A stretch of 64,000 nt of DNA from Salinisphaeraceae bacterium (GTDB lineage: Bacteria; Pseudomonadota; Gammaproteobacteria; Nevskiales; Salinisphaeraceae), in NCBI GenBank assembly GCA_002683405.1, contig NYTH01000055.1:1-64000 (forward strand), in the 5' to 3' direction. Positions 26,631 through 35,514 of this stretch are shown piece after piece. Numbering within the stretch: position 1 is the stretch's first letter; every line of letters begins with the position of its first letter. The notes beneath the pieces are model-generated. The model was not told where the DNA came from and ran no database searches. It worked only from the letters and a program-made list of their open reading frames with translations. Both the position numbers and the translations under genes were made by a program.

Positions 26631-27881
26631 ATGGCCGACGACAGCACACCGGAGAGCAGCAGCCGGCCGGGCAAGAACCTGGCGCAAGGGGCCATAGCCG
26701 CGGTTCGTGACGGCTTTGTAGGGACCACGCACATCGTCGAGGACGTGCACGGCGCCGTGCTCAACAGCATCAGGCGGGTGAATCCGCTGCACGGGCCCAT
26801 CAATGCGGTAACCCGCACCGTCTACCGCGACGTGCGCGATATCGGCCGGGCCGCCTTTGCGCTGTCGGGACAGGCCGCAGGACTGGTCAGCGTACTGTTG
26901 CCCACGGCTGGCGGACCGGATGCTCGGCGCGGGCAGGTCGCTCTGGTGTCTGCCCTGAACGGCGCCTTCGGCGATCATTTCGAAACCAGCGGCAACCCGC
27001 TGACCCTGCACATGGGCCTGAGAAAAGCCGGTGGTCAGCGCGTGCCGGTGACCACCGCCGGGCTGCGTCAGGCGCTGGAGACGCCGAGCAGGCGGCTGGT
27101 CATTCTTGTCCATGGTCTGGGCATGAACGACCGGCAGTGGCAGCGTGGCGCAATGCCGGATTTCGGCGAGCGGCTCGAGCAGGACCTGGGCTACTCATCG
27201 CTGCGGCTGCGCTACAACACCGGCCGGCACATCTCGACGAACGGCCGCGATCTGGCCCGGCTGCTGGAGCGGCTGGTCGACGTCTATCCGGCCGAGCTGG
27301 AAAACCTCACGCTCATTGGCCACAGCATGGGCGGCCTGGTGGCGCGCAGCGCCTGCCACTACGGCCGCGAGGAGAATCACCGCTGGGTCGCGCAGCTTAC
27401 CGAACTGGTCTGCCTTGGCTCGCCCCATCTCGGCGCGCCGCTGGAAAAGCTCGGCAACGCCGTGACGCATTCGCTCACGCGCACGCCGTTTACGGCGCCG
27501 CTGTCCCGTGTGGGCAATATTCGCAGCGCCGGCGTGAAGGATCTGCGCTTTGGCTACATCCTGGATGACGACTGGGACGACAAGGATCCCGACGCGCCCG
27601 GTCACAAGCCCGGTCGGCCCTCCCCGCTGCTTGACCACGTCCGCTACTTCTTCATCGCGGCCACGGTCGGCAAGCATCCCAAGGACCGACTGAACCACTG
27701 GATCGGCGACCTTCTTGTGCCGGTCAAGAGCGCCAGCGGCATTCGCCACAAGCCCAATCGCCGATCGCGCATCGGCCACCAGCACGGCCGCGTGTTCTAC
27801 GATATGAATCACTTCGCGCTCGTGTACCACCCCGAGGTCTATGCAGCCATCGAAACCTGGCTGACCTACGGCAAACACTAG
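26631..27881 (+). CDS. alpha/beta hydrolase, PGAP1/lipase-like
   Basis: 416 residues from ATG 26631. The alpha/beta hydrolase core begins with 'LVILVHGLGMNDRQW' (oxyanion region). The nucleophile elbow is 'LIGHSMGGLVARSACHYG', followed by 'LVCLGSPHLGAPLEKLGN' as in PGAP1-like lipases, and a late His is in 'YDMNHFALVYHPEVY'. The N-terminal 150 residues are a separate helical part. It likely hydrolyses a lipid ester and feeds acyl groups into the operon's beta-oxidation enzymes. It starts 7 bases after the esterase stop. Confidence 0.85.
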   Translation: MADDSTPESSSRPGKNLAQGAIAAVRDGFVGTTHIVEDVHGAVLNSIRRVNPLHGPINAVTRTVYRDVRDIGRAAFALSGQAAGLVSVLLPTAGGPDARRGQVALVSALNGAFGDHFETSGNPLTLHMGLRKAGGQRVPVTTAGLRQALETPSRRLVILVHGLGMNDRQWQRGAMPDFGERLEQDLGYSSLRLRYNTGRHISTNGRDLARLLERLVDVYPAELENLTLIGHSMGGLVARSACHYGREENHRWVAQLTELVCLGSPHLGAPLEKLGNAVTHSLTRTPFTAPLSRVGNIRSAGVKDLRFGYILDDDWDDKDPDAPGHKPGRPSPLLDHVRYFFIAATVGKHPKDRLNHWIGDLLVPVKSASGIRHKPNRRSRIGHQHGRVFYDMNHFALVYHPEVYAAIETWLTYGKH

Positions 27882-27890
27882 GAATCCGGA

Positions 27891-28172
27891 ATGGCAGATG
27901 ATTTGGAAACACGGTTCGAACAGGCCGTGAACAAGGTGCGGAACGCGCCGGATGACGGCAGCTTCAAGCCGTCCAACGAGTTTCGCTTGAAAATGTACGC
28001 CCTGTACCGTCAGGCCACCGACGGCGACGTGACCGGCAAGCGGCCGGGCATGCTGAAAGTGGTGGAGCGCGCCAAGTACGATGCCTGGTCGAAAGCCCAG
28101 GGTATGCCCCGCGACAAGGCCATGGCGGCCTACATTGAGCAGGTCGAGGCCATCGAGACGGAGCACGGCTAA
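27891..28172 (+). CDS. acyl-CoA-binding protein (ACBP)
   Basis: 93 residues, about the standard ACBP length. It shows the family pattern 'FRLKMYALYRQATDGDVTGKRPGML' followed by 'RAKYDAWSKAQGMPRDKAMAAYIEQVE', with the conserved Tyr/Lys residues that bind the CoA phosphate. It buffers or shuttles acyl-CoA esters in the cytoplasm. Bacterial ACBP is uncommon and its presence in a fad operon supports a specialised lipid lifestyle. Its stop and the next ATG share one base (TAATG). Confidence 0.93.
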   Translation: MADDLETRFEQAVNKVRNAPDDGSFKPSNEFRLKMYALYRQATDGDVTGKRPGMLKVVERAKYDAWSKAQGMPRDKAMAAYIEQVEAIETEHG

Positions 28173-29461
28173 TGGCGCCCATCAATCCCATCCACAGCGG
28201 AATCGGCGTGCTGCGGCGTATTGGTGGCAATCCGCTGCTTGAGCGGTTCGGCCTGAAGACACCTTTTGAGAAGCTCGTGTATTCCGGCAGCAAGTACGGC
28301 TTTCGGGCCGCCACCGCCGGCGCGCGGAGCTTCAAGAAGATCAGCGGCGTGACACAGGCCCAGCGGCCGGATCGCCACGCGGCCAGCGGCCTGTTTGACC
28401 TGACGCCCACCGAGGAGCAGCAGATGATCCGCGAGGCGGTAGCCCGCTTCGCGGCCGAGCGTCTGCGCCCCGCGGCAGCCCAGGCCGACGCCGACAGCCG
28501 CGCGCCCGACGGGCTGCTCGCGGAAGCCGCGGCCCTGGGCATCGCCAGCTTCAGCGTGCCGGAAGCTTTCGGCGGCGCGGCCAGTGAACACAGCGTGGTC
28601 ACCGGCGCGTTGATCGCCGAATCGATGGCGCATGGCGATCTGGGACTGGCCCTGGCCAGCCTGGCGCCGGTGGGCGTGGCCAACGTGCTGACCCGCTGGG
28701 GCAGCGCCGAACAGCAGAGCCGCTATCTGCCCGCGTTCGCACAGGACAATCCGCCGGCCGCCGCGCTGGCGCTGGTCGAGCCGCGAGCGCTGGCCGATCC
28801 GGCCCGGCCGCAAACCCGGGTGATGCGTCGCGGCGATGGCTGGGCGCTGTCCGGCGAGAAGGCGCTCGTGCCACTGGCCGAAACGGCCGAGTTGTACCTG
28901 GTGTCTGCCGTGGATGAGCAGGGCGAGGTGGCGCTGTACGTCGTTGAGCCCGGTGACGGCCTGCTGCTCAAGCCCGAACCCGCAATGGGCCTGCGGGCGG
29001 CCGAGCTGGGCACCCTGAGATTCGACGACATGACGCTGCCCGAAGGCGCCCGCATCGATGCCGCGGTGATGGATTACAGCCGCCTGGCCTGGTGCGCCAT
29101 GGCGGTGGGCACGGCGCAGGCCGTCGTGGATTACGTAGTGCCCTACGTCAACGACCGGCAGGCCTTCGGCGAGCCGATCAGCCATCGTCAGGCCGTGGCC
29201 TTCGGCGTAGCCGACATGGCGCTCGAAACGGAAGCCATGCGGTTGGCGACCTGGCGCGCCGCCGCCCTTGCCGACCAGGGCAAGTCGTTCCAGCGGGAAA
29301 CCGCGCTGGCCTACCGGTTGTGCTGCGACAAGGCCATGCAGATCGGCAGTCAGGGCGTGCAGCTGCTGGGCGGGCACGGGTTCGTCAAGGAGCATCCCGT
29401 GGAGCGCTGGTACCGCGACCTGCGCGCCATCGCCGTCATGAGCGGCGGCGTGTGTCTCTGA
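28172..29461 (+). CDS. acyl-CoA dehydrogenase family protein (429 aa)
   Basis: 429 residues with an unusual N-terminal extension of about 70 residues before the dehydrogenase domain ('FDLTPTEEQQMIREAVARFAAERL'). Later blocks include 'SVPEAFGGAASEHSVVTGAL', 'VNDRQAFGEPISHRQAVAF' and 'GVQLLGGHGFVKEHPVERWYRDLRAIAVM', typical of FAD-dependent acyl-CoA dehydrogenases. It overlaps the ACBP stop by one base. Its substrate range is unknown; with the next gene it may act on longer or branched acyl-CoA. Confidence 0.85.
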   Translation: MAPINPIHSGIGVLRRIGGNPLLERFGLKTPFEKLVYSGSKYGFRAATAGARSFKKISGVTQAQRPDRHAASGLFDLTPTEEQQMIREAVARFAAERLRPAAAQADADSRAPDGLLAEAAALGIASFSVPEAFGGAASEHSVVTGALIAESMAHGDLGLALASLAPVGVANVLTRWGSAEQQSRYLPAFAQDNPPAAALALVEPRALADPARPQTRVMRRGDGWALSGEKALVPLAETAELYLVSAVDEQGEVALYVVEPGDGLLLKPEPAMGLRAAELGTLRFDDMTLPEGARIDAAVMDYSRLAWCAMAVGTAQAVVDYVVPYVNDRQAFGEPISHRQAVAFGVADMALETEAMRLATWRAAALADQGKSFQRETALAYRLCCDKAMQIGSQGVQLLGGHGFVKEHPVERWYRDLRAIAVMSGGVCL

Positions 29462-29470
29462 AGAAAATGA

Positions 29471-29630
29471 AACCGCGGAGGCACAGAGAACACGGCAGAT
29501 AAGGGCGGGATATTAAATAACCACAAAGAACACAAAGGCAAGCCGCGACTGTTCTTAACTTTGTGTCCTTCGTGCCTTTGTGGTTTTCAGTCTTCCCCTC
29601 TGTGTTCCCTGCGACTCTGTGGTTAATGCT
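29471..29630. repeat. single CACAGAG nested palindrome
   Basis: A single, more diverged copy of the repeat seen at 4684-5463. Outer arm 'GGAGGCACAGAGAACACGG', inner arm 'AACCACAAAGAACACAAAGG', then inverted inner arm from about 29559 and inverted outer arm ending in 'CTGTGGTTAATGCT'. It separates two acyl-CoA dehydrogenase genes and may act as an mRNA hairpin. Confidence 0.8.
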
Positions 29631-29655
29631 TAATCACCTGATTTGTTGAGTAAAA

Positions 29656-30861
29656 ATGATCAATCTCGAGATTCCCAAGCGCTATGCCGGCCTGGTCGAT
29701 CAGGCACAGGGCGTGGCGGCGCAGATGTTTCGGCCCATTTCGCGCAAGTACGACCGTGCCGAGCACGAGTACCCGGTCGAGCTCGACACGCTCGGCGCGC
29801 TGCTCGACGGCATGAACGCCGGCGGCGAAGGTGCCGGCGTGTCAAAATTGAGCAACAAGGACGCGCCCGATGACGGCAGCGTGAAGAACGGCCGCAACCT
29901 GTCGGCCGTGCTGGGCATGATCGAGCTGTGCTGGGGCGACGTGGGACTGGCCCTGTCGCTGCCGCGGCAGGGGCTGGGTAACGCCGCGATTGCGGCGGTG
30001 GCCAATGACGAGCAGCTTGAGCGTTTCGGCGGCTGCTGGGCGTCCATGGCCATCACCGAGCCGGGCGCCGGATCGGATTCCGCCGCCATTCGCACACGGG
30101 CCGTGGAAGATGGCGACCACTACGTGCTCAACGGCGAGAAGATCTACGTCACGGCGGGTGGTCGGTCCGACACCGTCGTCGTCTGGGCCACGCTCGACCC
30201 GAAAGCCGGGCGCGCCGCCATCAAGTCCTTCGTCGTACCCAAGGGCACGCCGGGCATGGACGTCGTGCGGCTGGACCACAAGCTGGGCATTCGGGCCTCG
30301 GATACCGCTACCATTCATTTCACCGACTGCCGTGTGCCGAAGCAAAACCTGCTGGGGAGTCCGGAAATCGATACCAAGCGCTCGTTTGCCGGCGCCATGA
30401 AAACCTTCGACAACACCCGCCCGCTGGTCGCCGCCATGGCGATCGGCCTGGCGCGCGCCAGCCTGGAGGAAACCCGCGAACTGCTGGCCCAGGCCGGTGT
30501 GGAAGTGGACTACGCCGCGCCGGCGCTGCAACAACACGCGGCCGCCGCCCGGCTGCTGGAGCTGGAAGCCGAATACGAGGCCGCCCGCTTGCTGACCCTG
30601 CAGGCCGCCTGGATGGCGGACAACAATCAACCCAATTCGCTGCAGGCCTCCATGGCCAAGGCGAAGGCAGGTCGGGTCGGCACGCAGGTCAGTCTGGGCT
30701 GCGTGGAGCTGGTTGGCGCGCTGGGATATTCCGAAAACAGCCTGCTCGAAAAATGGGCCCGCGACGCCAAGATTCTCGATATCTTCGAAGGCACCCAGCA
30801 AATTCAGCTGCTCATCATTGCGCGGCGACTGCTGGGCAAGAGCTCCAGCGAACTGAAATAG
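29656..30861 (+). CDS. acyl-CoA dehydrogenase family protein (401 aa)
   Basis: 401 residues. 'ASMAITEPGAGSDSAAIRTR' is the FAD/substrate loop and 'LGCVELVGALGYSENSLLEKWARDAKILDI' with 'FEGTQQIQLLIIARRLL' is the C-terminal signature, where the Glu in 'FEGTQQ' is the expected catalytic base. It lies 194 bases after the previous dehydrogenase, behind a palindromic repeat, so it may be transcribed more weakly or separately. It probably works with the operon in lipid degradation. Confidence 0.88.
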   Translation: MINLEIPKRYAGLVDQAQGVAAQMFRPISRKYDRAEHEYPVELDTLGALLDGMNAGGEGAGVSKLSNKDAPDDGSVKNGRNLSAVLGMIELCWGDVGLALSLPRQGLGNAAIAAVANDEQLERFGGCWASMAITEPGAGSDSAAIRTRAVEDGDHYVLNGEKIYVTAGGRSDTVVVWATLDPKAGRAAIKSFVVPKGTPGMDVVRLDHKLGIRASDTATIHFTDCRVPKQNLLGSPEIDTKRSFAGAMKTFDNTRPLVAAMAIGLARASLEETRELLAQAGVEVDYAAPALQQHAAAARLLELEAEYEAARLLTLQAAWMADNNQPNSLQASMAKAKAGRVGTQVSLGCVELVGALGYSENSLLEKWARDAKILDIFEGTQQIQLLIIARRLLGKSSSELK

Positions 30862-30873
30862 CAGGCCGACAAA

Positions 30874-31090
30874 GCCCGCCGGATTCCGCTGCGCTGCATC
30901 CGGCCTACGGGCAGGCGTGTTGTAGGCCGGAAGGAGCGCTCGGCGCGTATTCCGGCGCTTGCGTCGAGGCGTTCCGGGAAATCGTACTGCGCCGAGTTGA
31001 CAGACAGGCCCGCCGGATTCCGCTGCGCTGCATCCGGCCTACGGGCAGGCGGTTGTAGCCCGGAAGGAGCGCTCGGCGCGTATTCCGGCG
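30874..31090. repeat. two tandem REP-like GC-rich repeats
   Basis: Two near-identical copies of about 83 bp, 30874-30957 and 31008-31090, each running from 'GCCCGCCGGATTCCGCTGCG' through 'CATCCGGCCTACGGGCAGG' to 'GGAAGGAGCGCTCGGCGCG' and 'TATTCCGGCG'. Within each copy, CCGGCCTAC and an inverted TAGGCCGG-type stretch can pair. A 50-base spacer separates them. It resembles the extragenic 'GCATCCGGCCTAC' elements seen in many Gammaproteobacteria. No gene is supported between 30862 and 31135. Confidence 0.8.
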
Positions 31091-31135
31091 TGGGCGTGTT
31101 ACACCCGGCGCTGTTCTCAGGCAGGCTGCACCTCC

Positions 31136-32539
31136 ATGAACAACGTCTCGATTCACTGGTTCAAGAACGACCTGCGCCTGCACGACAATCCGGCGCTGGC
31201 CGAGGCCGCGCAGGCGGATGGCTTGATCGGCGTTTACTGTGTGGACGCGCGACATGATGCGAACAGTGAGTACGGGCCACTTAAACTCGGCCCGCATCGC
31301 CGGGCCTTCTTACGCGCCTCGCTCGAGGACCTGTCCGCCCGAATGGCCGAGCTGGGATCTCGCCTGCTGATAGTGGCCGGCGAGCCCGAAGCAGTCATTC
31401 CGGCCCTGGTGCGGTCGGTCAACGCCCGGGCCGTGTACACCGCCGACGAGTTCGCGCCGGAGGAAGTCGCTGGCCTGCGCGCGCTGCAATCCGCGCTGGG
31501 CGATACGCCGCTGCACCGCCGGGAGGGCGGCGGGCTGCTGCACACCGAACAACTGCCCTTCGCGCCCGACGATGTGCCCGGCGTGTACACCGCGTTTCGC
31601 AAGCGGGTGGAGGCAAAGGCGGAAATCGGCACACCCCTGCCGGTACCCACGCACCTGCCGCCGGCGCCGGAGTTGAAACGGGTAATGCTGCAGGATGGAC
31701 TGCTGGCGCTGGGCGACGCGCCGGCCGGCGAGCCACTGTTTGCCGGCGGCGAAAAAGCCGGGCTGGCGCGGGTACAGGCATACATCTGGAGCAGCGAGTG
31801 CATCGCCCGCTACAAGGAGACGCGCAATGGCCTGCTGGGCCGCGACTTCTCCTCGAAGTTCTCGCCCTGGCTGGCCAACGGCTGCCTGTCGCCGCGGCGC
31901 ATCCACGCGGAGGTGCGCGCCTTCGAAGATCAGGTCACGGCGAACCAATCGACCTACTGGCTGATTTTCGAGCTGCTCTGGCGCGAGTTCTTCCGCTGGA
32001 CGCTGCGTGCCCACGGCGCTTGTCTGTTCGCCCGTGCCGGTCTACTGGATCGACAGGACCGTCCCAAAGCCTGCGACCCGGGTGTGCTCGAGGCCTGGCG
32101 GACCGGCCGCACGGGCATGCCCTTCATCGACGCCAACATGCGCGAGCTGGCTGCCACGGGCTATATGTCCAATCGGGGCCGTCAGAATGTCGCCAGCTTC
32201 TTCGCCCGCGATCTGCAGCAGGACTGGCGCTGCGGCGCCGCCTGGTTCGAGGCGCAGCTGGTTGATTACGACGTGGCCAGCAACTGGGGGAACTGGGCCA
32301 CCGTGGCCGGTGTGGGCACCGACAAGCGCGATAACGGCTTCAACGTGCTTGCGCAGGCGCAGCGTTACGACGGCGACGCCGAGTACATCAGCCACTGGCT
32401 GCCCGAGCTGCGGGGTCTGCCGACCGAGCAACGCCATACCGCGTTTCTGCTGGACGACGCCACGCTCGACGCCATCGACTATCCGCGCCTGATCATCCCG
32501 CCGCCCGACGCCTGGGGCGGCTGCTATCCCCAAGACTGA
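31136..32539 (+). CDS. DASH-family cryptochrome/photolyase
   Basis: 467 residues. N-terminal photolyase domain starts 'WFKNDLRLHDNPALAEAA'. The FAD domain carries the CRY-DASH signature 'YKETRNGLLGRDFSSKFSPW' with 'LSPRRIHAEV' and 'STYWLIFELLWREFFRW'. The second signature 'GTGRTG'-type region reads 'RTGRTGMPFIDANMRELAATGYMSNRGRQN'-like blocks and then 'DYDVASNWGNW'. It should bind FAD and repair cyclobutane dimers in single-stranded DNA, as known for the family. It is followed 8 bases later by the nei gene, suggesting a light/oxidation damage operon. Confidence 0.93.
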   Translation: MNNVSIHWFKNDLRLHDNPALAEAAQADGLIGVYCVDARHDANSEYGPLKLGPHRRAFLRASLEDLSARMAELGSRLLIVAGEPEAVIPALVRSVNARAVYTADEFAPEEVAGLRALQSALGDTPLHRREGGGLLHTEQLPFAPDDVPGVYTAFRKRVEAKAEIGTPLPVPTHLPPAPELKRVMLQDGLLALGDAPAGEPLFAGGEKAGLARVQAYIWSSECIARYKETRNGLLGRDFSSKFSPWLANGCLSPRRIHAEVRAFEDQVTANQSTYWLIFELLWREFFRWTLRAHGACLFARAGLLDRQDRPKACDPGVLEAWRTGRTGMPFIDANMRELAATGYMSNRGRQNVASFFARDLQQDWRCGAAWFEAQLVDYDVASNWGNWATVAGVGTDKRDNGFNVLAQAQRYDGDAEYISHWLPELRGLPTEQRHTAFLLDDATLDAIDYPRLIIPPPDAWGGCYPQD

Positions 32540-32547
32540 CGCCGCAC

Positions 32548-33384
32548 ATGCCCGAAGGCCCGGAAATTCGCCGCAGCATGGACAAGGTGGCGGCCGCCGT
32601 CTCCGGCCGCGTGGCCGAACGCGTGGTATTCGGCCTGGACCGCCACAAGCCCTACGAAGGCGAGTTGTCCGGCCGTCAGGTCGAATCGGTCACCGCCCGC
32701 GGCAAGGCCGCGCTCGTGCATTTCGCGGGCCGGCACGGCGATGCGGGCTGGACGGTCTACTCGCACAACCAGCTCTACGGCAAGTGGCGCACCGGCAGTG
32801 CGGCCAGAGAGCCGAAGACCAGTCGCCAGCTCCGCTTCGCCATTTACGGCGCCAAACGCGCGGCTCGGCTGTACAGCGCCAGCGATATCCGCATCGTGCG
32901 GCCGGACGACGTGGACAGCATCGACTACATCGCCCGTCTCGGGCCGGACCCGGTCAATCAGGCCCTGGATGCGGCGGACATTGCCGGGCAATTCGACGAT
33001 CGCCGTTTCGCCGGCCGCAATCTGGGCGGTCTGCTGCTCAACCAGGCGTTTGTGGCCGGCATCGGCAACTATCTGCGCAGCGACATCCTGCATCAGGCGG
33101 GTATTCATCCGGCGCGCAAGCCGCGCGAACTGCATGAAGACGAACGCCAGCGGCTGATCCATGCATTGCTCGAATTGCCGGTTCAGGCCTATGAACTGGC
33201 CGGCATCACCAACGATCCGCAGCGCGCCGCCCGGATGAAAGAAGAAGGCGTCAGCTTCGGCGCCCGTCGGCACCTGGCTTTTACCCGGGAAGGAAAGCCT
33301 TGCTACGGTTGCGGCACCCGCATTGAGCGTTTTGTCCAGGGCGGCCGGCGCATATATCTGTGTCCGGTCTGTCAGCCGGATTAA
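32548..33384 (+). CDS. nei: Fpg/Nei family DNA glycosylase (endonuclease VIII)
   Basis: 278 residues. It begins 'MPEGPEIRRSMDKV', so the catalytic Pro2 and Glu3 are present; the lysine region is 'VTARGKAALVHF'. The H2TH helix region contains 'LLLNQAFVAGIGNYLRSDIL'. A C-terminal zinc finger has two CxxC pairs (CYGC and CPVC) with the catalytic Arg in 'GGRRIYLCP'. It removes oxidised pyrimidines and cuts the strand. It is 8 bases after the cryptochrome gene and its stop overlaps the convergent AraC gene stop (shared TTAA). Confidence 0.93.
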   Translation: MPEGPEIRRSMDKVAAAVSGRVAERVVFGLDRHKPYEGELSGRQVESVTARGKAALVHFAGRHGDAGWTVYSHNQLYGKWRTGSAAREPKTSRQLRFAIYGAKRAARLYSASDIRIVRPDDVDSIDYIARLGPDPVNQALDAADIAGQFDDRRFAGRNLGGLLLNQAFVAGIGNYLRSDILHQAGIHPARKPRELHEDERQRLIHALLELPVQAYELAGITNDPQRAARMKEEGVSFGARRHLAFTREGKPCYGCGTRIERFVQGGRRIYLCPVCQPD

Positions 33385-34427
33385 GCACGATGCGGTCCCG
33401 AAACATTCCGATACGCCCGCCGCCAGGCCGCCGGCGTCTGGCCGGTCCAGCCCTTGAACGCCCGCGTGAAGGCGCTTTGTTCGGAGTAGCCGAGCAGCAG
33501 GGCGACGTCGGCGAGAGTGAGGCGGGGGTCGGTGAGATGCTGCTCGGCGAGTTCCAGCCGGGTGGCGTCGAGAAGCTGGCGGAAGTTGACCTGTCGCTGG
33601 GCAAGGCGGCGGTGCAGGGTGCGGCTGGACGTATTCAGTTGCGCCGCCACCGCGTCCAGGCCGGGATCGGCTTCGGGGAGCAGCCGGGCGATTGCGCTGC
33701 GCACGGCCTGCTGTATTTCGTCCGCCGCCGGCAGTCCCGCCAGCTGCGCTTCGGCCTGGTTCTCCAGCAGGGACAGCAGGGCCGGATCCGCAGCACGCAG
33801 GGGTAGCGCGAGCGCGTGCAGCGGCACGCGAACCCAGGTGCGGGGCTGCTCGAACAGGACCGGGCAGCCGAAGTAGTCGGTATAGGGCGCCCGCTGGGCG
33901 GGTTCGGGGTTCACGAAGCCGATGGATTGCGGTCTGACGGTTTGGCCGGTCAGGGTGCGGGCAAATGCGACCAGCGCCGTCACGGCGGTCTCGTCCACCA
34001 GCGGGCCGGGCCGGCCGTGGCCCACGCCCCATTCCAGCACCAGCGCGTCCGGCGCGAGGCGAATGTCGGCCGGCTCCATGTCGTAGACCAGGCGCTCGAA
34101 CCGGCGAAAGCGTTCGAATGCGGCGCCGAGATCGGCGCAGTTGTGGAGTACGTAGCCGATGACGCCGAAATGGGCCGCGGTCACGGTTTGCCCCAGCTTC
34201 AGGCCCAGCAGCGGATCGTCCAGGTGTCGGGCAGCGGCCTGCAGCAGTTGCTGCCAGCGGCGCGCCGGATATCGCGCCAGATCGTGTCGTCCGGTATCGG
34301 GTCGGCGCTCATTCAGCAGCGTTGCGGCGTCAATGCCGCGATTTTCGAGATAGTCGTACAGCAGCCCGACCAGCGTACTGGGGACGACGCCGTGTACCGG
34401 AATGGAGTTGTCGCTGGGATCGACCAC
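33381..34427 (-). CDS. AraC family regulator (OruR/ArgR-like)
   Basis: 348 residues from a GTG at 34427. Longer frames to 34538 run through an AT-rich control region and are unlikely; the exact start is uncertain. An N-terminal Arabinose_bd/OruR-type ligand domain is followed by an AraC HTH pair at the C-terminus: 'LNTSSRTLHRRLAQRQVNFRQLL' and 'DVALLLGYSEQSAFTRAFKGWTGQTPAAWR'. It is divergent from a sterol-desaturase-like gene, its likely target. The effector is unknown; fatty acids or amino acids are used by relatives. Confidence 0.85.
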   Translation of the reverse strand: MVDPSDNSIPVHGVVPSTLVGLLYDYLENRGIDAATLLNERRPDTGRHDLARYPARRWQQLLQAAARHLDDPLLGLKLGQTVTAAHFGVIGYVLHNCADLGAAFERFRRFERLVYDMEPADIRLAPDALVLEWGVGHGRPGPLVDETAVTALVAFARTLTGQTVRPQSIGFVNPEPAQRAPYTDYFGCPVLFEQPRTWVRVPLHALALPLRAADPALLSLLENQAEAQLAGLPAADEIQQAVRSAIARLLPEADPGLDAVAAQLNTSSRTLHRRLAQRQVNFRQLLDATRLELAEQHLTDPRLTLADVALLLGYSEQSAFTRAFKGWTGQTPAAWRRAYRNVSGPHRA

Positions 34428-34439
34428 GTTGGCGACAAT

Positions 34440-34466
34440 TGTCAAAATTGAAGCGTGAGCTGTCAA
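34440..34466. promoter_or_regulatory. direct repeats, possible AraC-family sites
   Basis: TGTCAA occurs at 34440-34445 (continuing AA) and again at 34461-34466 (continuing TA), 21 bp apart, i.e. two helical turns, as expected for AraC-type half-sites. A GACAATTGTC palindrome at 34434-34443 overlaps the first. They lie between the divergent AraC and sterol desaturase genes. Confidence 0.45.
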
Positions 34467-34524
34467 TACAAGCGCGGTTGACTGACGCAGAATGTGGTCA
34501 GCCTCCCGGAACAGGGTCTTCGAC

Positions 34525-35499
34525 ATGGACACAATCATTCAGGCCGTCACGGCCGTCATGGGACCGGATGTCGACTGGAAGCAGGTTTTCCTGATCGGCA
34601 TGACGCCGTTTTTCGTGCTCGGGCTGGCAGTCGAGTGGCAGGTGCTGCGCCGTCGCGGCCAGACCCACAGCTACCGGCTGCGGGAGATGATCGCCAACGT
34701 CAGCCTGGGCAGCGGCTATCAGCTCATGGAACTGGTGATGTGGGTGCTGATCACCGGCAGCATCTTCGCCTTCGTCTACCAGTTCCGGCTGTTCGACGTG
34801 CCGGTCAACGGCTGGACCGTGCTGCCCATCTTCATTGCCGTGGAGTTCTGCTATTACTGGTTCCACCGGGCCAGCCACCGCATTCGCTGGTTCTGGTCGG
34901 CGCATGTGGTGCACCACACGGGTGAGGTGATGAACATGAGCACGGCCGCCCGGCAGAGTCTGCTCAATGCCCTGGTCGGTACGTGGCTGTTCTATCTGCC
35001 GCCGGTCATTCTGGGTGTGCCGCCGGCGGTGGTCATGTTCATGCTGGCGGTCAACCTGGCCTACCAGTGGTTCATCCATACCGAAGCGGTGGGCCGTCTG
35101 CCGCGCTGGATGGAGTACGTGTTCGACACGCCGTCCAACCATCGGGTCCACCACGGCCGCAATCCCGAATACATCGACAGGAACTATGGCGGCGTGCTCA
35201 TAGTTTTCGATCGCCTGTTCGGCACGTACGAGCAAGAGCGGGCGCCGGTGGACTATGGCATACCCCACCAGATTCGCAGCTACAACTTCCTGGTGCTGAA
35301 CGTGCACGAGTTTGTCGATATGCTTCGGGACGCGTGGCACGCGAACACCGCGCGCCAGCGCCTGAAGCATTTGCTGGCGCCGCCCGACTGGCAGCCGCCG
35401 GGGCAGTCGGGTCATCGCACCTGGACGACCGAGCGCCGGACGGTCGCCCGCCCCGACGAGCCCGAGCAGGACCAGCCGCGGTCGAACGTGACCGCCTGA
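34525..35499 (+). CDS. sterol desaturase/fatty-acid hydroxylase family protein
   Basis: 324 residues from ATG 34525. Multiple TM helices carry the three diiron histidine boxes: 'HRASH' (HxxxH), 'HVVHH' (HxxHH) and 'HRVHH' near 'TPSNHRVHHGRNPEYIDRN'. The protein is an integral-membrane, O2-dependent oxygenase that hydroxylates or desaturates a lipid chain or sterol. The C-terminal 50 residues are soluble and variable. It is probably under control of the divergent AraC regulator and is followed 15 bases later by a decarboxylase-like gene. Confidence 0.9.
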   Translation: MDTIIQAVTAVMGPDVDWKQVFLIGMTPFFVLGLAVEWQVLRRRGQTHSYRLREMIANVSLGSGYQLMELVMWVLITGSIFAFVYQFRLFDVPVNGWTVLPIFIAVEFCYYWFHRASHRIRWFWSAHVVHHTGEVMNMSTAARQSLLNALVGTWLFYLPPVILGVPPAVVMFMLAVNLAYQWFIHTEAVGRLPRWMEYVFDTPSNHRVHHGRNPEYIDRNYGGVLIVFDRLFGTYEQERAPVDYGIPHQIRSYNFLVLNVHEFVDMLRDAWHANTARQRLKHLLAPPDWQPPGQSGHRTWTTERRTVARPDEPEQDQPRSNVTA

Positions 35500-35514
35500 A
35501 GGACGCAACCGACC

